This document shows positions 6,531-15,041 of a stretch of DNA of 16,780 nt, one piece after another. The DNA lies in the NCBI GenBank assembly GCA_937996535.1, contig CALKVF010000024.1, forward strand, positions 1 to 16,780. The letters are read 5' to 3'. This DNA comes from an uncultured Novosphingobium sp. (GTDB taxonomy: Bacteria; Pseudomonadota; Alphaproteobacteria; Sphingomonadales; Sphingomonadaceae). The position numbers and the translations under genes were made by a program. The notes under the pieces are model-generated. The model saw only the letters and a list, made by a program, of their open reading frames with translations. It did not search any database and was not told where the DNA came from. Positions within the stretch are counted from its first letter, which is position 1, and every line of letters starts with the position of its first letter.

Positions 6531-8165
6531 TCAGTTCTCCGGCAGGATGACGCGCACCTGGGGCTTCTTGCCCGACCAGCGCTGCGCGGCGCGGCGGGCG
6601 GCCAGGCGGGCGGCCTCGACAATCACTTCGCGGTCGTGGCGCTGCCCGCCCTTGAGCTTGGATAGCGCGGCGCGAACATCTTCGCGGGCCTCTTCGAGGA
6701 AGTCAGCCTCGTCCTCGTCGAGCGGCAGGCCGATGCTTTCAACATGGGCGCGGCCCTTGCCATCAAGCACCACGATCACCAGCCCGTTGTGAGCGAGGCG
6801 GCGGCGCATGACCATCGCCTCGCCATCGGCAGGGGCAAGGATATCGCCATCAAGCACGAGCCGGCCCGAGCGCACTTCGCCGAACTTGCCGGGCTTGCCC
6901 GGGGCAAGCCGCACCAGATCGCCGTTCTGCTGGGTGACCGCCATCGGAATACCGCAGGCTTTACCGAGCCGGGCCTGTTCCTTCATGTGCCGCACTTCGC
7001 CGTGGACCGGGAGCAGGATCTGCGGCCGCAGCCAGCCATAGAGCGCTTCCAGTTCGGGCCGTCCGGGATGCCCGGATACGTGAATGTCGGCCTGCCGGTC
7101 GGTAATCAGAGTGACGTTGCGCGCGGCAAGGCGGTTCTGGATCCGACCGATCGCCAGCTCGTTGCCCGGTATCTGCCGACTGGAAAACAGCACTACGTCA
7201 CCCGCTTCGAGCGCGATTGCGTGGATGTCCTCGGCAATGCGGGCAAGCGCCGCGCGGGCCTCGCCCTGCCCGCCGGTCGCCACGATCAGCACTTCGCCGC
7301 GCGGCAGGTTCATCGCGGTATCGAAATCGACCCGGTCGGGCAGATCCTTGAGATAGCCGCTGGCCTGTCCGGTGCGGATGATCCGGTCGAGCGAGCGCCC
7401 GGCAACACACAGCCGGCGATTGGTGGCCCGCGCCACTTCGCCCAGCGTCTGCAGCCGGGCAACGTTGGAGGCGAACGTCGTGACCAGCACCCGCTTGCCG
7501 TGGTGGCGGGCAACTTCGGCCTTCAGCGCATCGCGCACCGCGCCTTCGCTGCCCGAAGGCTTGGGATTGAACACGTTGGTCGAATCGCAGACCAGCGCGA
7601 GCACGCCCTCATCACCAATCGCGGTCAATTGCGCCGGGGTCGCCGGAGTGCCGACAATCGGCTCGTCATCGAGCTTCCAGTCGCCGGTGTGGAAGATCCG
7701 GCCATAGGGCGTCTCGATCACCAGCGCGTGGCCTTCGGCGATCGAATGGGCCAGCGGGACATAGCGCACACCAAACGGCCCGAGCTGGATCGTATCGGGG
7801 TGATCGACCACGATCAGCTCGATCTCGCCCGCCAGCCCAGCCTCTTCAAGCTTTTCCGCGACGAGCCGCGCGGTGAACGGGGTCGCATACAGCGGAACGC
7901 CAAGTTCCTTGGCGAAATAGGGCACGGCGCCGATATGGTCTTCGTGGCCGTGGGTCAGGACCACGCCGACCAGATCCTTCTTGCGCTCCTCGATGAACTC
8001 AAGATCGGCGAACACCAGTTCGATCCCGGGATATTCGGCCGCGCCGAAAGTCATCCCCAGATCGGCCATCAGCCACTTGCCCTCGCAGCCATAGAGATTG
8101 ACGTTCATGCCAATCTCGCCCGAGCCGCCGAGCGCGCAGAACAGAAGTTCCTTGCCGGGCTTCAT
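6531..8165 (-). CDS. rnj: Ribonuclease J (metallo-beta-lactamase / beta-CASP RNase)
   Basis: This is a 544-residue RNase J, the 5'-3' exo/endoribonuclease that matures and degrades RNA in the cytoplasm. The metallo-beta-lactamase core has HGHEDH (72-77), LAHSI with His 140, and HTGDWK (Asp 162), which bind the two zinc ions. The beta-CASP insertion follows, with CDSTN (193-197) and TTFASNVARLQT (229-240). The core then resumes with HVSGHPGRPE (His 362 and His 366) and PVHGE (His 388). The C-terminal domain ends RVILPEN. All metal ligands are present and the length is normal for alphaproteobacteria, many of which have RNase J alongside RNase E. The ATG overlaps the coaX stop (ATGA), with GGAG about nine bases upstream. 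Confidence 0.97.
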   Translation of the reverse strand: MKPGKELLFCALGGSGEIGMNVNLYGCEGKWLMADLGMTFGAAEYPGIELVFADLEFIEERKKDLVGVVLTHGHEDHIGAVPYFAKELGVPLYATPFTARLVAEKLEEAGLAGEIELIVVDHPDTIQLGPFGVRYVPLAHSIAEGHALVIETPYGRIFHTGDWKLDDEPIVGTPATPAQLTAIGDEGVLALVCDSTNVFNPKPSGSEGAVRDALKAEVARHHGKRVLVTTFASNVARLQTLGEVARATNRRLCVAGRSLDRIIRTGQASGYLKDLPDRVDFDTAMNLPRGEVLIVATGGQGEARAALARIAEDIHAIALEAGDVVLFSSRQIPGNELAIGRIQNRLAARNVTLITDRQADIHVSGHPGRPELEALYGWLRPQILLPVHGEVRHMKEQARLGKACGIPMAVTQQNGDLVRLAPGKPGKFGEVRSGRLVLDGDILAPADGEAMVMRRRLAHNGLVIVVLDGKGRAHVESIGLPLDEDEADFLEEAREDVRAALSKLKGGQRHDREVIVEAARLAARRAAQRWSGKKPQVRVILPEN

Positions 8166-8947
8166 GTTGCAGGGCTCCGGTTGGCGTAGATATGGGCGAG
8201 GCCCATCAGGGTGAGGTCCGGCTCAACCCGATCGAACAGGTGGCCATGCTGCTGGAACAGCGGGGCAAGCCCGCCCGTGGCAATGACCTTTACCGGGCGG
8301 CCGATCTCGGCCTTCATCCGTCCGATCATCCCCTCGATCATGCTGACATAGCCCCAGTAAATCCCGATCTGCATCTGGCCCACGGTATCGCGGCCAATCA
8401 CACTGGCGCTCGGCGGCGGTTCGATCGCGATGCGCGGCAGCATGGCGGCTGCGTTGTAGAGCGCATCAAGCGACAGGCTGACCCCGGTGGCGATGCTGCC
8501 GCCCATATAGGCCCCGTCCGCTCCGATATGATCAAAGGTGGTGGCCGTGCCGAAGCTGATGACGATCTTGTCACCGGCTTCCAGCGTTTGCGCGGCGATG
8601 GCATTCACCGCCCGGTCAGCGCCGAGCGCGCGGGGTTCATCAACCTTGAGCGCGATGCCCCATTCGACCGGCGGCCGCCCTGCGATCAGCGCCTCGACCT
8701 TGAAATACTTCTCGGCAAGCAGCTGCAGATTGTGCAGCGCGCGCGGCACGACCGAGGCAATGATCACGGCCTGAACATCGGCGCGGGCATAGCCTTCCAT
8801 GCGCAGCAACTGATCGAGCCAGACGGCATATTCATCGGCCGTGCGCTTGGGATCGGTGGCGATCCGCCAGCGTTGCACGATTTCGCCCGAGGCATCGACC
8901 AGCGCGAACTTCACGTTGGTATTGCCGTTGTCGATGGCGATCAGCAT
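8162..8947 (-). CDS. coaX: Type III pantothenate kinase
   Basis: This enzyme catalyses the ATP-dependent phosphorylation of pantothenate, the first step of coenzyme A synthesis. The 261-residue protein has the ASKHA-fold phosphate-binding loop IDNGNTN (5-11), the GADR motif (109-112) with the catalytic Asp 111, the second phosphate/adenosine loop FGTATTFD (132-139), and GGSIATG (149-155). The residue just before FGTA is Ser 131, where related enzymes I recall have Asp (IDSGTATTFD type). ATG 8947 is preceded by GAGAGGA at about 11 bases, and the stop overlaps the rnj start by four bases. The neighbouring biotin ligase and rnj genes match the usual alphaproteobacterial order after nuoN. Confidence 0.95.
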   Translation of the reverse strand: MLIAIDNGNTNVKFALVDASGEIVQRWRIATDPKRTADEYAVWLDQLLRMEGYARADVQAVIIASVVPRALHNLQLLAEKYFKVEALIAGRPPVEWGIALKVDEPRALGADRAVNAIAAQTLEAGDKIVISFGTATTFDHIGADGAYMGGSIATGVSLSLDALYNAAAMLPRIAIEPPPSASVIGRDTVGQMQIGIYWGYVSMIEGMIGRMKAEIGRPVKVIATGGLAPLFQQHGHLFDRVEPDLTLMGLAHIYANRSPAT

Positions 8948-8963
8948 CGTCGTTCAAATCCTC

Positions 8964-9683
8964 TCAACTGTCCGTGGCAAGGCGGACCTCGCCAGCATGG
9001 ATCACGCGGGTGGTGCCGTCAGCCGTGCGCAGTTGCAAGGCTCCATCGGCGGTCAGCCCCGCAAATTCGCCGCGCAGCGGTTCCTCGCCGGGTTCGCCCA
9101 CCAGTAGCGGCGTGCCCGGCGGATGCCCGGCGGCAAGCCAGCGCCGCACCAGCGGTTCAAGCCCGAAGGTGCGCCAACGCTCAAGTTCAAGCGCAAAGCC
9201 TTGCGCGAGGCTTGCGGCAAACAGGTCACGATCGGGCGCCGGGCCAAAGGCGGACAGCGCAATCGTCTGGCGCCCCTCCACCACTGGCGCTGCGGCAAGG
9301 TTCACGCCGACCCCGACGATGATCGCATCCCCGCTGCGTTCAAGCAGGATGCCCGACAGCTTCGCGCCGCCGATCAGGATGTCATTGGGCCATTTGAGCT
9401 GCGGGCAATGCGGCGGCGGGACCAGCGGCGCGACGGCTTCGAGCACGGCCAGCCCCGCGACCAACGCCAGAGTGCCGGGCGTTGGGTCTGACGGGTGCAG
9501 ACGCACCAGGGTCGATCCCATGAAGTTGCCGTGGCCATCAAACCAGGCCCGCCCCTGCCGCCCGCGCCCGGCGGTCTGGCGGTCAGCAACCAGCCAGTCC
9601 CCCTCGCCCGCGCGGTCACCCGACGCGACCCGCGCCGACAGATCGGCGTTGGTCGAACCGGTTTCGGGAACGGTTTGGATCAA
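8964..9683 (-). CDS. birA: Biotin--[acetyl-CoA-carboxylase] ligase, monofunctional (no DNA-binding domain)
   Basis: The enzyme activates biotin with ATP and attaches it to the biotin carboxyl carrier domain of carboxylases. The 239-residue protein starts directly in the catalytic domain (TVPETGSTN, 4-12). It shows the biotinyl-AMP loop GRGRQGRAW (39-47), KWPND (97-101), KLSGILLE (108-115) and VGVGVNL (123-129), then a small C-terminal SH3-like domain. The N-terminal helix-turn-helix of E. coli BirA is absent, so it should not act as the bio operon repressor. The start is TTG 9683, the only start-type codon between the upstream in-frame stop (that of nuoN) and the conserved motif. No good Shine-Dalgarno is visible, so reinitiation after nuoN is likely. 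Confidence 0.95.
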   Translation of the reverse strand: MIQTVPETGSTNADLSARVASGDRAGEGDWLVADRQTAGRGRQGRAWFDGHGNFMGSTLVRLHPSDPTPGTLALVAGLAVLEAVAPLVPPPHCPQLKWPNDILIGGAKLSGILLERSGDAIIVGVGVNLAAAPVVEGRQTIALSAFGPAPDRDLFAASLAQGFALELERWRTFGLEPLVRRWLAAGHPPGTPLLVGEPGEEPLRGEFAGLTADGALQLRTADGTTRVIHAGEVRLATDS

Positions 9684-9692
9684 ACCCGAGGA

Positions 9693-11156
9693 CTAGGCCG
9701 CGTGGAACAGCACGGCGGCCGCGGTCTGGGCGATGGAGCCCAGGCAGCGGGTCAGCAGATAGCCCAGCGGCGAGATAAACAGCGCCGAAGCGGCCAGCAG
9801 CACCGAATGGGTCATGTCGCTAGCGCCAGTGACCTTGCCCGCGGCATCGTCAAAATACATCACCTTGACGACCTTGAGGTAATAGAAGGCCCCGATCACG
9901 CTGGCAGCGATGCCGAGCGCGGCCAGCGGCACCATGCCGGCCTGAACGGCGGCCTGGAACACCACGAACTTGCCCCAGAAGCCGAACAGCGGCGGAATAC
10001 CCGCAAGGCTGAACATGACCATCGCGAGCCCCGCCGCGATCAGCGGACGGGTGTGCGACAGACCGGCGATATCGGCGATCTGTTCAACCTGGTTGCCGTC
10101 TGCATCCTTGAGCATCAGCACGGCGACAAAGCCGCCCACCGTCATCGCGACGTAGATCGCCAGATAGACCAGCATTGCCGAGGCCCCCTGCGGAGTGGCG
10201 GTGGCGAGCCCGATCAGCACGAAGCCGACGTTGTTGATCGACGAATAGGCAAGCAGGCGCTTGATGTTGCCCTGCCCGATCGCGCCGAGCGCACCGACCA
10301 CGATCGAGGCGATGGCCGCGAAGGTGACGATCTGCTGCCAGGCGGCTGCCTGCGGCGCGAAGGCTTCGAGGGCAACGCGCATGGTCAGACCAAGCGCTGC
10401 AACCTTGGGCGCCGAGGCGAAGAAGGCAGTTACCGGGGTCGGCGCGCCTTCGTAAACGTCAGGCGTCCACATGTGGAACGGCACGGCGCTGGCCTTGAAA
10501 GCCAGACCCGCGAGCACGAAGGTCAGGCCGAACAGCGCGCCCTTGGCCATCCCGCCCTGCAGCGCGGCGGCGATGCCGGCGTAGCTGGTAGTCCCGGTGA
10601 ACCCGTAGGTCAGGCTCATCCCGAACAGCAGGATTCCGCTGGCGAGCGCGCCGAGCACGAAATACTTGAGCCCAGCTTCGGCCGAACGCTCGTCCGTCTT
10701 GAGGAAGGCGGCCAGCACATAGGCGGCGAGCGAGTTCAGTTCGAGCCCGATGTAAAGCGTCATCAGGTTCTGGGCCGAAACCATGATCCCCATGCCCAGC
10801 GCCGCGAACAGCACCAGGATCGGGTATTCGGCGCGCATCGCCCCGGCCTTCTCGAAGAAGGCGGGCGCGACCAGCAGGCTGGCGCCGGCGGCCACGTAGA
10901 TCAGCACCTTGGCATAGGCCGAGAAGGCGTCAGCGGCGTAGAGCCCGCCGAACGCCGAAGCATCGGCCGGAGCCACGCCCGACAGCGCAGGCACGACCAG
11001 CACGGCGCATGCCGCAAGGACGGCGACCGCGATCCAGGTCACGGCGCGCGCTGCGCGGGCGCCGCCGGCCCAGGCCGAGACGAGCAGCAGGGCAAGGCCC
11101 ACAACGCTCAGGAGTTCTTCAGGCGCAACGAGGCGCAGCGAGTGCGTCAGGTCCAT
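9693..11156 (-). CDS. nuoN: NADH-quinone oxidoreductase subunit N
   Basis: This is an antiporter-like subunit of the complex I membrane arm, 487 residues with about 14 membrane helices. The key proton-pathway residues of this family are visible: Glu 139 in LYIGLELNSLAAYVL (134-148) and Lys 221 in GLAFKASAVPFHMWTPDVYEG (217-237), the discontinuous-helix region. IKRLLAYSSINNVGFVLIG follows, with the further conserved Lys. The start overlaps the nuoM stop by one base (TAATG), and AAGGGG lies seven bases upstream. The stop is TAG, and the following biotin ligase frame continues in the same phase. It is the last nuo gene of the operon. Confidence 0.98.
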   Translation of the reverse strand: MDLTHSLRLVAPEELLSVVGLALLLVSAWAGGARAARAVTWIAVAVLAACAVLVVPALSGVAPADASAFGGLYAADAFSAYAKVLIYVAAGASLLVAPAFFEKAGAMRAEYPILVLFAALGMGIMVSAQNLMTLYIGLELNSLAAYVLAAFLKTDERSAEAGLKYFVLGALASGILLFGMSLTYGFTGTTSYAGIAAALQGGMAKGALFGLTFVLAGLAFKASAVPFHMWTPDVYEGAPTPVTAFFASAPKVAALGLTMRVALEAFAPQAAAWQQIVTFAAIASIVVGALGAIGQGNIKRLLAYSSINNVGFVLIGLATATPQGASAMLVYLAIYVAMTVGGFVAVLMLKDADGNQVEQIADIAGLSHTRPLIAAGLAMVMFSLAGIPPLFGFWGKFVVFQAAVQAGMVPLAALGIAASVIGAFYYLKVVKVMYFDDAAGKVTGASDMTHSVLLAASALFISPLGYLLTRCLGSIAQTAAAVLFHAA

Positions 11157-12694
11157 TAGTGCGCCCCTTCCTGGACAGCATGTTCAGAGTGTTCGCCAGT
11201 CGCCTTGGGCTTGCCGGCGGTTACCTTGGCGTCGCCCGCGGGCTTGGCCTGGGCAAGGCGCGCATCAAGCGCTGCGATGTCCGAGCGCATCGGCGCAAGG
11301 AAGCTTTCGGGATAGACGCCCATCCACAGCACCACGGCTGCGATCGGGACAACCATCAGCAGTTCGCGGGCCGAAAGATCGGGCATCGCGGCGGCATCAG
11401 CGTTCTTCTGCTCGCCGTAAACGACCCGGCGATAGAGGTAGAGCATATAGGCCGCGCCGAGGATGATCCCGGTCGTGCTGACCAGCGCCACCCAGCTCGA
11501 AATCTGGTAGATGCCGGCAAGGCTCAAGAATTCGCCGACGAACCCGCTGGTCCCCGGCAGGCCGATCGAGGCCATAGTGAACAGCAGGAAGAACAGCGCA
11601 TACTTGGGCATGTTGATCGCCAGCCCGCCGTAACGGTTGATCTCGCGCGTGTGGAGGCGGTCGTAGATCACGCCGACGCAGAGGAACAGCGCGCCCGCGA
11701 CCAGACCGTGGCTGAGCATGACGATCATCGTCCCTTCCAGCCCCTGCACGTTGAACGCGAACAGGCCGACAGTGACGATCGCCATGTGCGCGACCGAGGA
11801 ATAGGCGATCAGCTTCTTCATGTCGTGCTGCACCAGCGCGACAAGGCTGGTGTAGACCACGGCAATCATCGACAGAACGAAGATCAGCGGCGCGTAGCTG
11901 GCCGAGGCTTCGGGGAACATCGGCAGCGAGAAGCGGATGAAGCCGTAACCGCCCATCTTGAGCAGCACGCCGGCCAGGATCACCGAACCCGCGGTCGGCG
12001 CCTGCACGTGGGCATCGGGCAGCCAGGTGTGGACCGGCCACATCGGCATCTTCACAGCAAAGCTCGCGAAGAAGGCCAGCCACAACCACTTCTGCGCGGC
12101 GACGGGGAAGGAATACTGCATCAGGGTCGGCACGTCGGTCGTCCCGGCCTCATTCGCCATCCACAGCATCGCGATCAGCATCAGCACCGAGCCAAGCAGG
12201 GTGTATAGGAAGAACTTGTAGCTGGCGTAGATGCGGTCAGCCCCGCCCCATATGCCGATGATCAGATACATCGGGATCAGGCCGGCTTCGAAGAAGATGT
12301 AGAACAGGAACAGATCCTGCGCCGCGAACACGCCGATCATCAGCGTTTCCATCAGCAGGAAGGCCGCCATGTATTCGCCAACACGCTTTTCGATCGAGGC
12401 GCTGGCGAGAATGCAGATCGGCATCAGGAACACCGACAGCTCGATCAGCATCAGGGCGATACCGTCGATCCCGAGCTTCCACGAGAAGCCCGAAAACAGC
12501 GCGGCGTTTTCCTGGAACTGCCACTGCGGACCGCCGATTTCAAACCGGTTCCACAGCACGATGCCGAGCAGGAAGTCGGCCACCGTAGCGGCAAGCGCGA
12601 TGGTGCGGGCGGTCTTGGCTTCGACGACGAGGCAGGCCAGCGCCGCAACCAGCGGCACCAGCAGCATCAGCGAGAGGATGGGAAATCCGAACAT
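11156..12694 (-). CDS. nuoM: NADH-quinone oxidoreductase subunit M
   Basis: This is an antiporter-like proton-pumping subunit of the complex I membrane arm, 512 residues. The conserved Glu 136 lies in FYIFFEAGLIPMYLIIGIWG (131-150) and the conserved Lys 215 in FAVKMPMWPVHTWLPDAHVQ (212-231), followed by KKLIAYSSVAHM. The last 35 or so residues form a hydrophilic tail rich in Ala, Lys, Gly and His after the final membrane helix, longer than in E. coli as far as I recall. ATG 12694 comes one base after the nuoL stop (TGATATG) with only a weak Shine-Dalgarno, so coupling to nuoL is likely. The stop overlaps the nuoN start. Confidence 0.98.
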   Translation of the reverse strand: MFGFPILSLMLLVPLVAALACLVVEAKTARTIALAATVADFLLGIVLWNRFEIGGPQWQFQENAALFSGFSWKLGIDGIALMLIELSVFLMPICILASASIEKRVGEYMAAFLLMETLMIGVFAAQDLFLFYIFFEAGLIPMYLIIGIWGGADRIYASYKFFLYTLLGSVLMLIAMLWMANEAGTTDVPTLMQYSFPVAAQKWLWLAFFASFAVKMPMWPVHTWLPDAHVQAPTAGSVILAGVLLKMGGYGFIRFSLPMFPEASASYAPLIFVLSMIAVVYTSLVALVQHDMKKLIAYSSVAHMAIVTVGLFAFNVQGLEGTMIVMLSHGLVAGALFLCVGVIYDRLHTREINRYGGLAINMPKYALFFLLFTMASIGLPGTSGFVGEFLSLAGIYQISSWVALVSTTGIILGAAYMLYLYRRVVYGEQKNADAAAMPDLSARELLMVVPIAAVVLWMGVYPESFLAPMRSDIAALDARLAQAKPAGDAKVTAGKPKATGEHSEHAVQEGAH

Positions 12695-12695
12695 A

Positions 12696-14729
12696 TCAGT
12701 GCACCATCACCCAAGTGATTGCCGCGGTCAGGCCGAGCAGCATGACCAGCGCATAGCTGTAGAGGTAACCCGACTGGAGCTTCTGAGCGACGCGCGAACC
12801 GCGCACCACGGCCCAGGCCGCGCCATTGGGACCGAAACGGTCGATCAGGCCGATGTCGCCCAGCTTCCAGAACTTGTCACCGAGCCAGAAGGCGGGCCGC
12901 ACGAACAGGAAGTCGTACAGTTCGTCGAAGTACCACTTGTTGTAGACGAAGCGGTGGATCACCCCGATCTGCGCGACGAGCTTCGCCGGGAACGAGGGGT
13001 TGACGATGTAAGCGTAGATCGCGGTCAGGAACCCGGTGAGCATCACGCCGAACGGCGCCCACTTCACCCATTCCGGAACCCCGTGCATGTGGTGGATCAG
13101 TTCTTCGCTGAACGCGATCGAACCCTTCCAGAACTCACCCGTACCTTCCGAGATGAACGAGTGGCTGAACACATAGCCCGCGAAGACCGCGCCCAAGCTG
13201 AGCACGCCCAGCGGCAGCAGCATGTTGAGCGGGCTTTCATGCGGGTGATAGCCGGCGGTGCCGTCATCGTGCGCGTGGCCATGATCGTCATGGGCCTGGG
13301 CGTGATCGCCGTGGCCGTGATCGTCGTGAACCGCGTGCTGGATGTGCTCCGACTGCGACCAGCGCGGCTTGCCGAAGAAGGTCAGGAAGACCAGGCGCCA
13401 CGAATAGAAGCTGGTCAGCAGCGCCGCGGTGATCCCGGCGAAGAAGCCGAACCGGCCGCTGTCGCTGGCGCTGGCATAGGCGGCTTCAAGGATCGAGTCC
13501 TTTGAATAGAACCCGGCAAAGCCGAACACGTCGACAATGCCAACCCCGGTGATCGCCAGCGTGCCGGCCATCATCGCCCAATAGGTCAGCGGGATCTGCT
13601 TACGCAGGCCGCCATAGTAGCGCATGTCCTGTTCGTGATGCATGGCGTGGATCACCGAACCGGCACCCAGGAACAGCAGCGCCTTGAAGAAGGCGTGGGT
13701 GAACAGGTGGAACATCGCCGCACCCGGCGCGCCAACGCCGGCGGCCACGAACATGTAGCCGAGCTGCGAGCAGGTCGAATAGGCGATGACGCGCTTGATG
13801 TCCCACTGGGTAGTGCCAATGGTTGCCGCGAAGAAGCAGGTTGCCGCGCCGACATAGGTCACCACGTGCATGGCGGTTTCGCTGGCCTGGAACATCGGCG
13901 AAAGCCGGCAGACCATGAACACGCCCGCGGTCACCATCGTTGCTGCGTGGATCAGCGCCGACACCGGGGTCGGGCCTTCCATCGCGTCGGGCAGCCAAGT
14001 GTGGAGGCCCAGCTGGGCCGACTTGCCCATGGCGCCCACGAACAGCAGGCAGCACAGCACGGTCATGGTATCGAGCCGGTAGCCGAGGAACCCGATGGTC
14101 GATCCGGCCATGGCCGGCGCGCGCACCAGGATTTCGGGGATCGACACGGTGTTGAACACCAGGAACGTCCCGAAGATGCCGAGCATGAAGCCAAGGTCAC
14201 CCACGCGGTTGACCACGAAGGCCTTGATCGCGGCGGCCGAGGCCGAAGGTTTGCGGAACCAGAAGCCGATCAGGAGGTATGAGGCGAGGCCCACCCCTTC
14301 CCAGCCAAAGAACATCTGCACCAGGTTGTCGGCGGTCACCAGCATCAGCATGGCGAAGGTGAACAGCGACAGGTAGGCGAAGAAGCGGGGCTGGTCGGGA
14401 TCTTCCGACATGTAGCCCCACGAATAGAGGTGGACGAGCGCCGAAACGCTGGTGACCACGACCAGCATGACCGCGGTCATGGTGTCGACCCGCAGCGCCC
14501 AGTCGAAGGTCAGGCTGCCCGACTGCACCCAGTGCAGCACCGGGACAACGTGGGCTTCGGCATGACCGCCGAGAAAGCTGATGAAGATCGGCCAGCTGAG
14601 CGCACAGGCGGCCAGCAGCGCGCCGGTCGTCACCGTCTTGGCGGCGACGTTGCCCAGCGCACGATTGCCCAGCCCCGCGATTGCGGCAGCCAGCAGCGGC
14701 AGGAAAACGATGAAGAGGATCGGATCCAC
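12696..14729 (-). CDS. nuoL: NADH-quinone oxidoreductase subunit L
   Basis: This is the distal antiporter-like subunit of the complex I membrane arm, 677 residues. It has Glu 144 in FFGWEGVGLASYLLIGFWF (140-158), Lys 236 in GAMGKSAQLGLHTWLPDAM (232-250), and IKRVIAYSTCSQLGYMF (311-327). A C-terminal extension with the lateral helix and a final anchoring helix (about 658-677) follows. A His/Asp-rich loop occupies about residues 462-498. The start is GTG 14729, giving MDPILFIVFLPLL, the normal N-terminus. AGGGA overlaps the nuoK stop nine bases upstream. The gap to nuoK is six bases. Confidence 0.98.
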   Translation of the reverse strand: MDPILFIVFLPLLAAAIAGLGNRALGNVAAKTVTTGALLAACALSWPIFISFLGGHAEAHVVPVLHWVQSGSLTFDWALRVDTMTAVMLVVVTSVSALVHLYSWGYMSEDPDQPRFFAYLSLFTFAMLMLVTADNLVQMFFGWEGVGLASYLLIGFWFRKPSASAAAIKAFVVNRVGDLGFMLGIFGTFLVFNTVSIPEILVRAPAMAGSTIGFLGYRLDTMTVLCCLLFVGAMGKSAQLGLHTWLPDAMEGPTPVSALIHAATMVTAGVFMVCRLSPMFQASETAMHVVTYVGAATCFFAATIGTTQWDIKRVIAYSTCSQLGYMFVAAGVGAPGAAMFHLFTHAFFKALLFLGAGSVIHAMHHEQDMRYYGGLRKQIPLTYWAMMAGTLAITGVGIVDVFGFAGFYSKDSILEAAYASASDSGRFGFFAGITAALLTSFYSWRLVFLTFFGKPRWSQSEHIQHAVHDDHGHGDHAQAHDDHGHAHDDGTAGYHPHESPLNMLLPLGVLSLGAVFAGYVFSHSFISEGTGEFWKGSIAFSEELIHHMHGVPEWVKWAPFGVMLTGFLTAIYAYIVNPSFPAKLVAQIGVIHRFVYNKWYFDELYDFLFVRPAFWLGDKFWKLGDIGLIDRFGPNGAAWAVVRGSRVAQKLQSGYLYSYALVMLLGLTAAITWVMVH
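13236..13346 (-). other. His/Asp-rich loop encoded within nuoL
   Basis: Residues 462-498 of NuoL hold 12 His and 7 Asp in 37 residues, with the unit DDHGH repeated at a spacing of 12 residues (469-473 and 481-485). It sits between two membrane helices, after RLVFLTFFGKPRW and before HPHESPLNMLLPLG. Composition and position suggest a flexible, possibly metal-binding loop. Comparable His-rich loops occur in NuoL of other alphaproteobacteria as I recall, so it is a lineage trait and probably not a unique insertion. Confidence 0.8.
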
Positions 14730-14735
14730 TGGTGC

Positions 14736-15041
14736 TTATCCCTTCATCTGATTGACGTCGTCGACCGCGATGGTGCCGCGGTCACGGAAGTAGATGACGA
14801 GGATGGCAAGGCCGATCGCCGCTTCGCCCGCCGCCACGGTCAGGACGAACATCGCAAAGATCTGGCCCGTCAGGTCGTGCAGGTAGCTGCTGAACGCAAC
14901 GAGGTTGAGGTTCACCGCGAGCAGGATCAGTTCGATCGCCATCAGGATGATGATGACGTTCTTGCGGTTGAGGAAAATCCCTAGCACGCCCAGCACGAAC
15001 AGGATCGAGCTGACGGCGACGTAGTGTTCGATGCCGATCAC
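14736..15041 (-). CDS. nuoK: NADH-quinone oxidoreductase subunit K
   Basis: This is a small complex I membrane subunit (MrpC-like), 101 residues with three membrane helices. The two conserved membrane glutamates needed for proton transfer are Glu 37 (ILMAIELILLAVNLNLVAF) and Glu 73 (VAAGEAAIGLAI). The start is GTG 15041, giving the family-typical N-terminus with IEHYVAVSSILF. The GTG overlaps the nuoJ stop in a GTGA junction, and a GGGGG run lies seven bases upstream. The length matches E. coli NuoK almost exactly. Confidence 0.98.
   Translation of the reverse strand: MIGIEHYVAVSSILFVLGVLGIFLNRKNVIIILMAIELILLAVNLNLVAFSSYLHDLTGQIFAMFVLTVAAGEAAIGLAILVIYFRDRGTIAVDDVNQMKG

Noticed and set aside
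6744..8189. Plus-strand open frame of 481 codons opposite rnj
   Set aside because: Antisense shadow; RNase J carries all metal-binding motifs in the minus-strand frame.
9495..11159. Plus-strand open frame of 554 codons covering all of nuoN
   Set aside because: Its product is rich in Arg, His, Gln and Gly, as expected for the antisense of a hydrophobic membrane protein at high GC. nuoN on the other strand is certain.
11009..12208. Plus-strand open frame of 399 codons, Arg/His/Asp-rich
   Set aside because: Antisense of nuoM/nuoN with no protein-like pattern of hydrophobic segments or motifs.
13236..13346. Short repeated DNA in nuoL considered as a CRISPR or mobile-element trace
   Set aside because: The repeats follow the codons of a His/Asp-rich loop in frame; there are no spacers, terminal repeats or target duplications.
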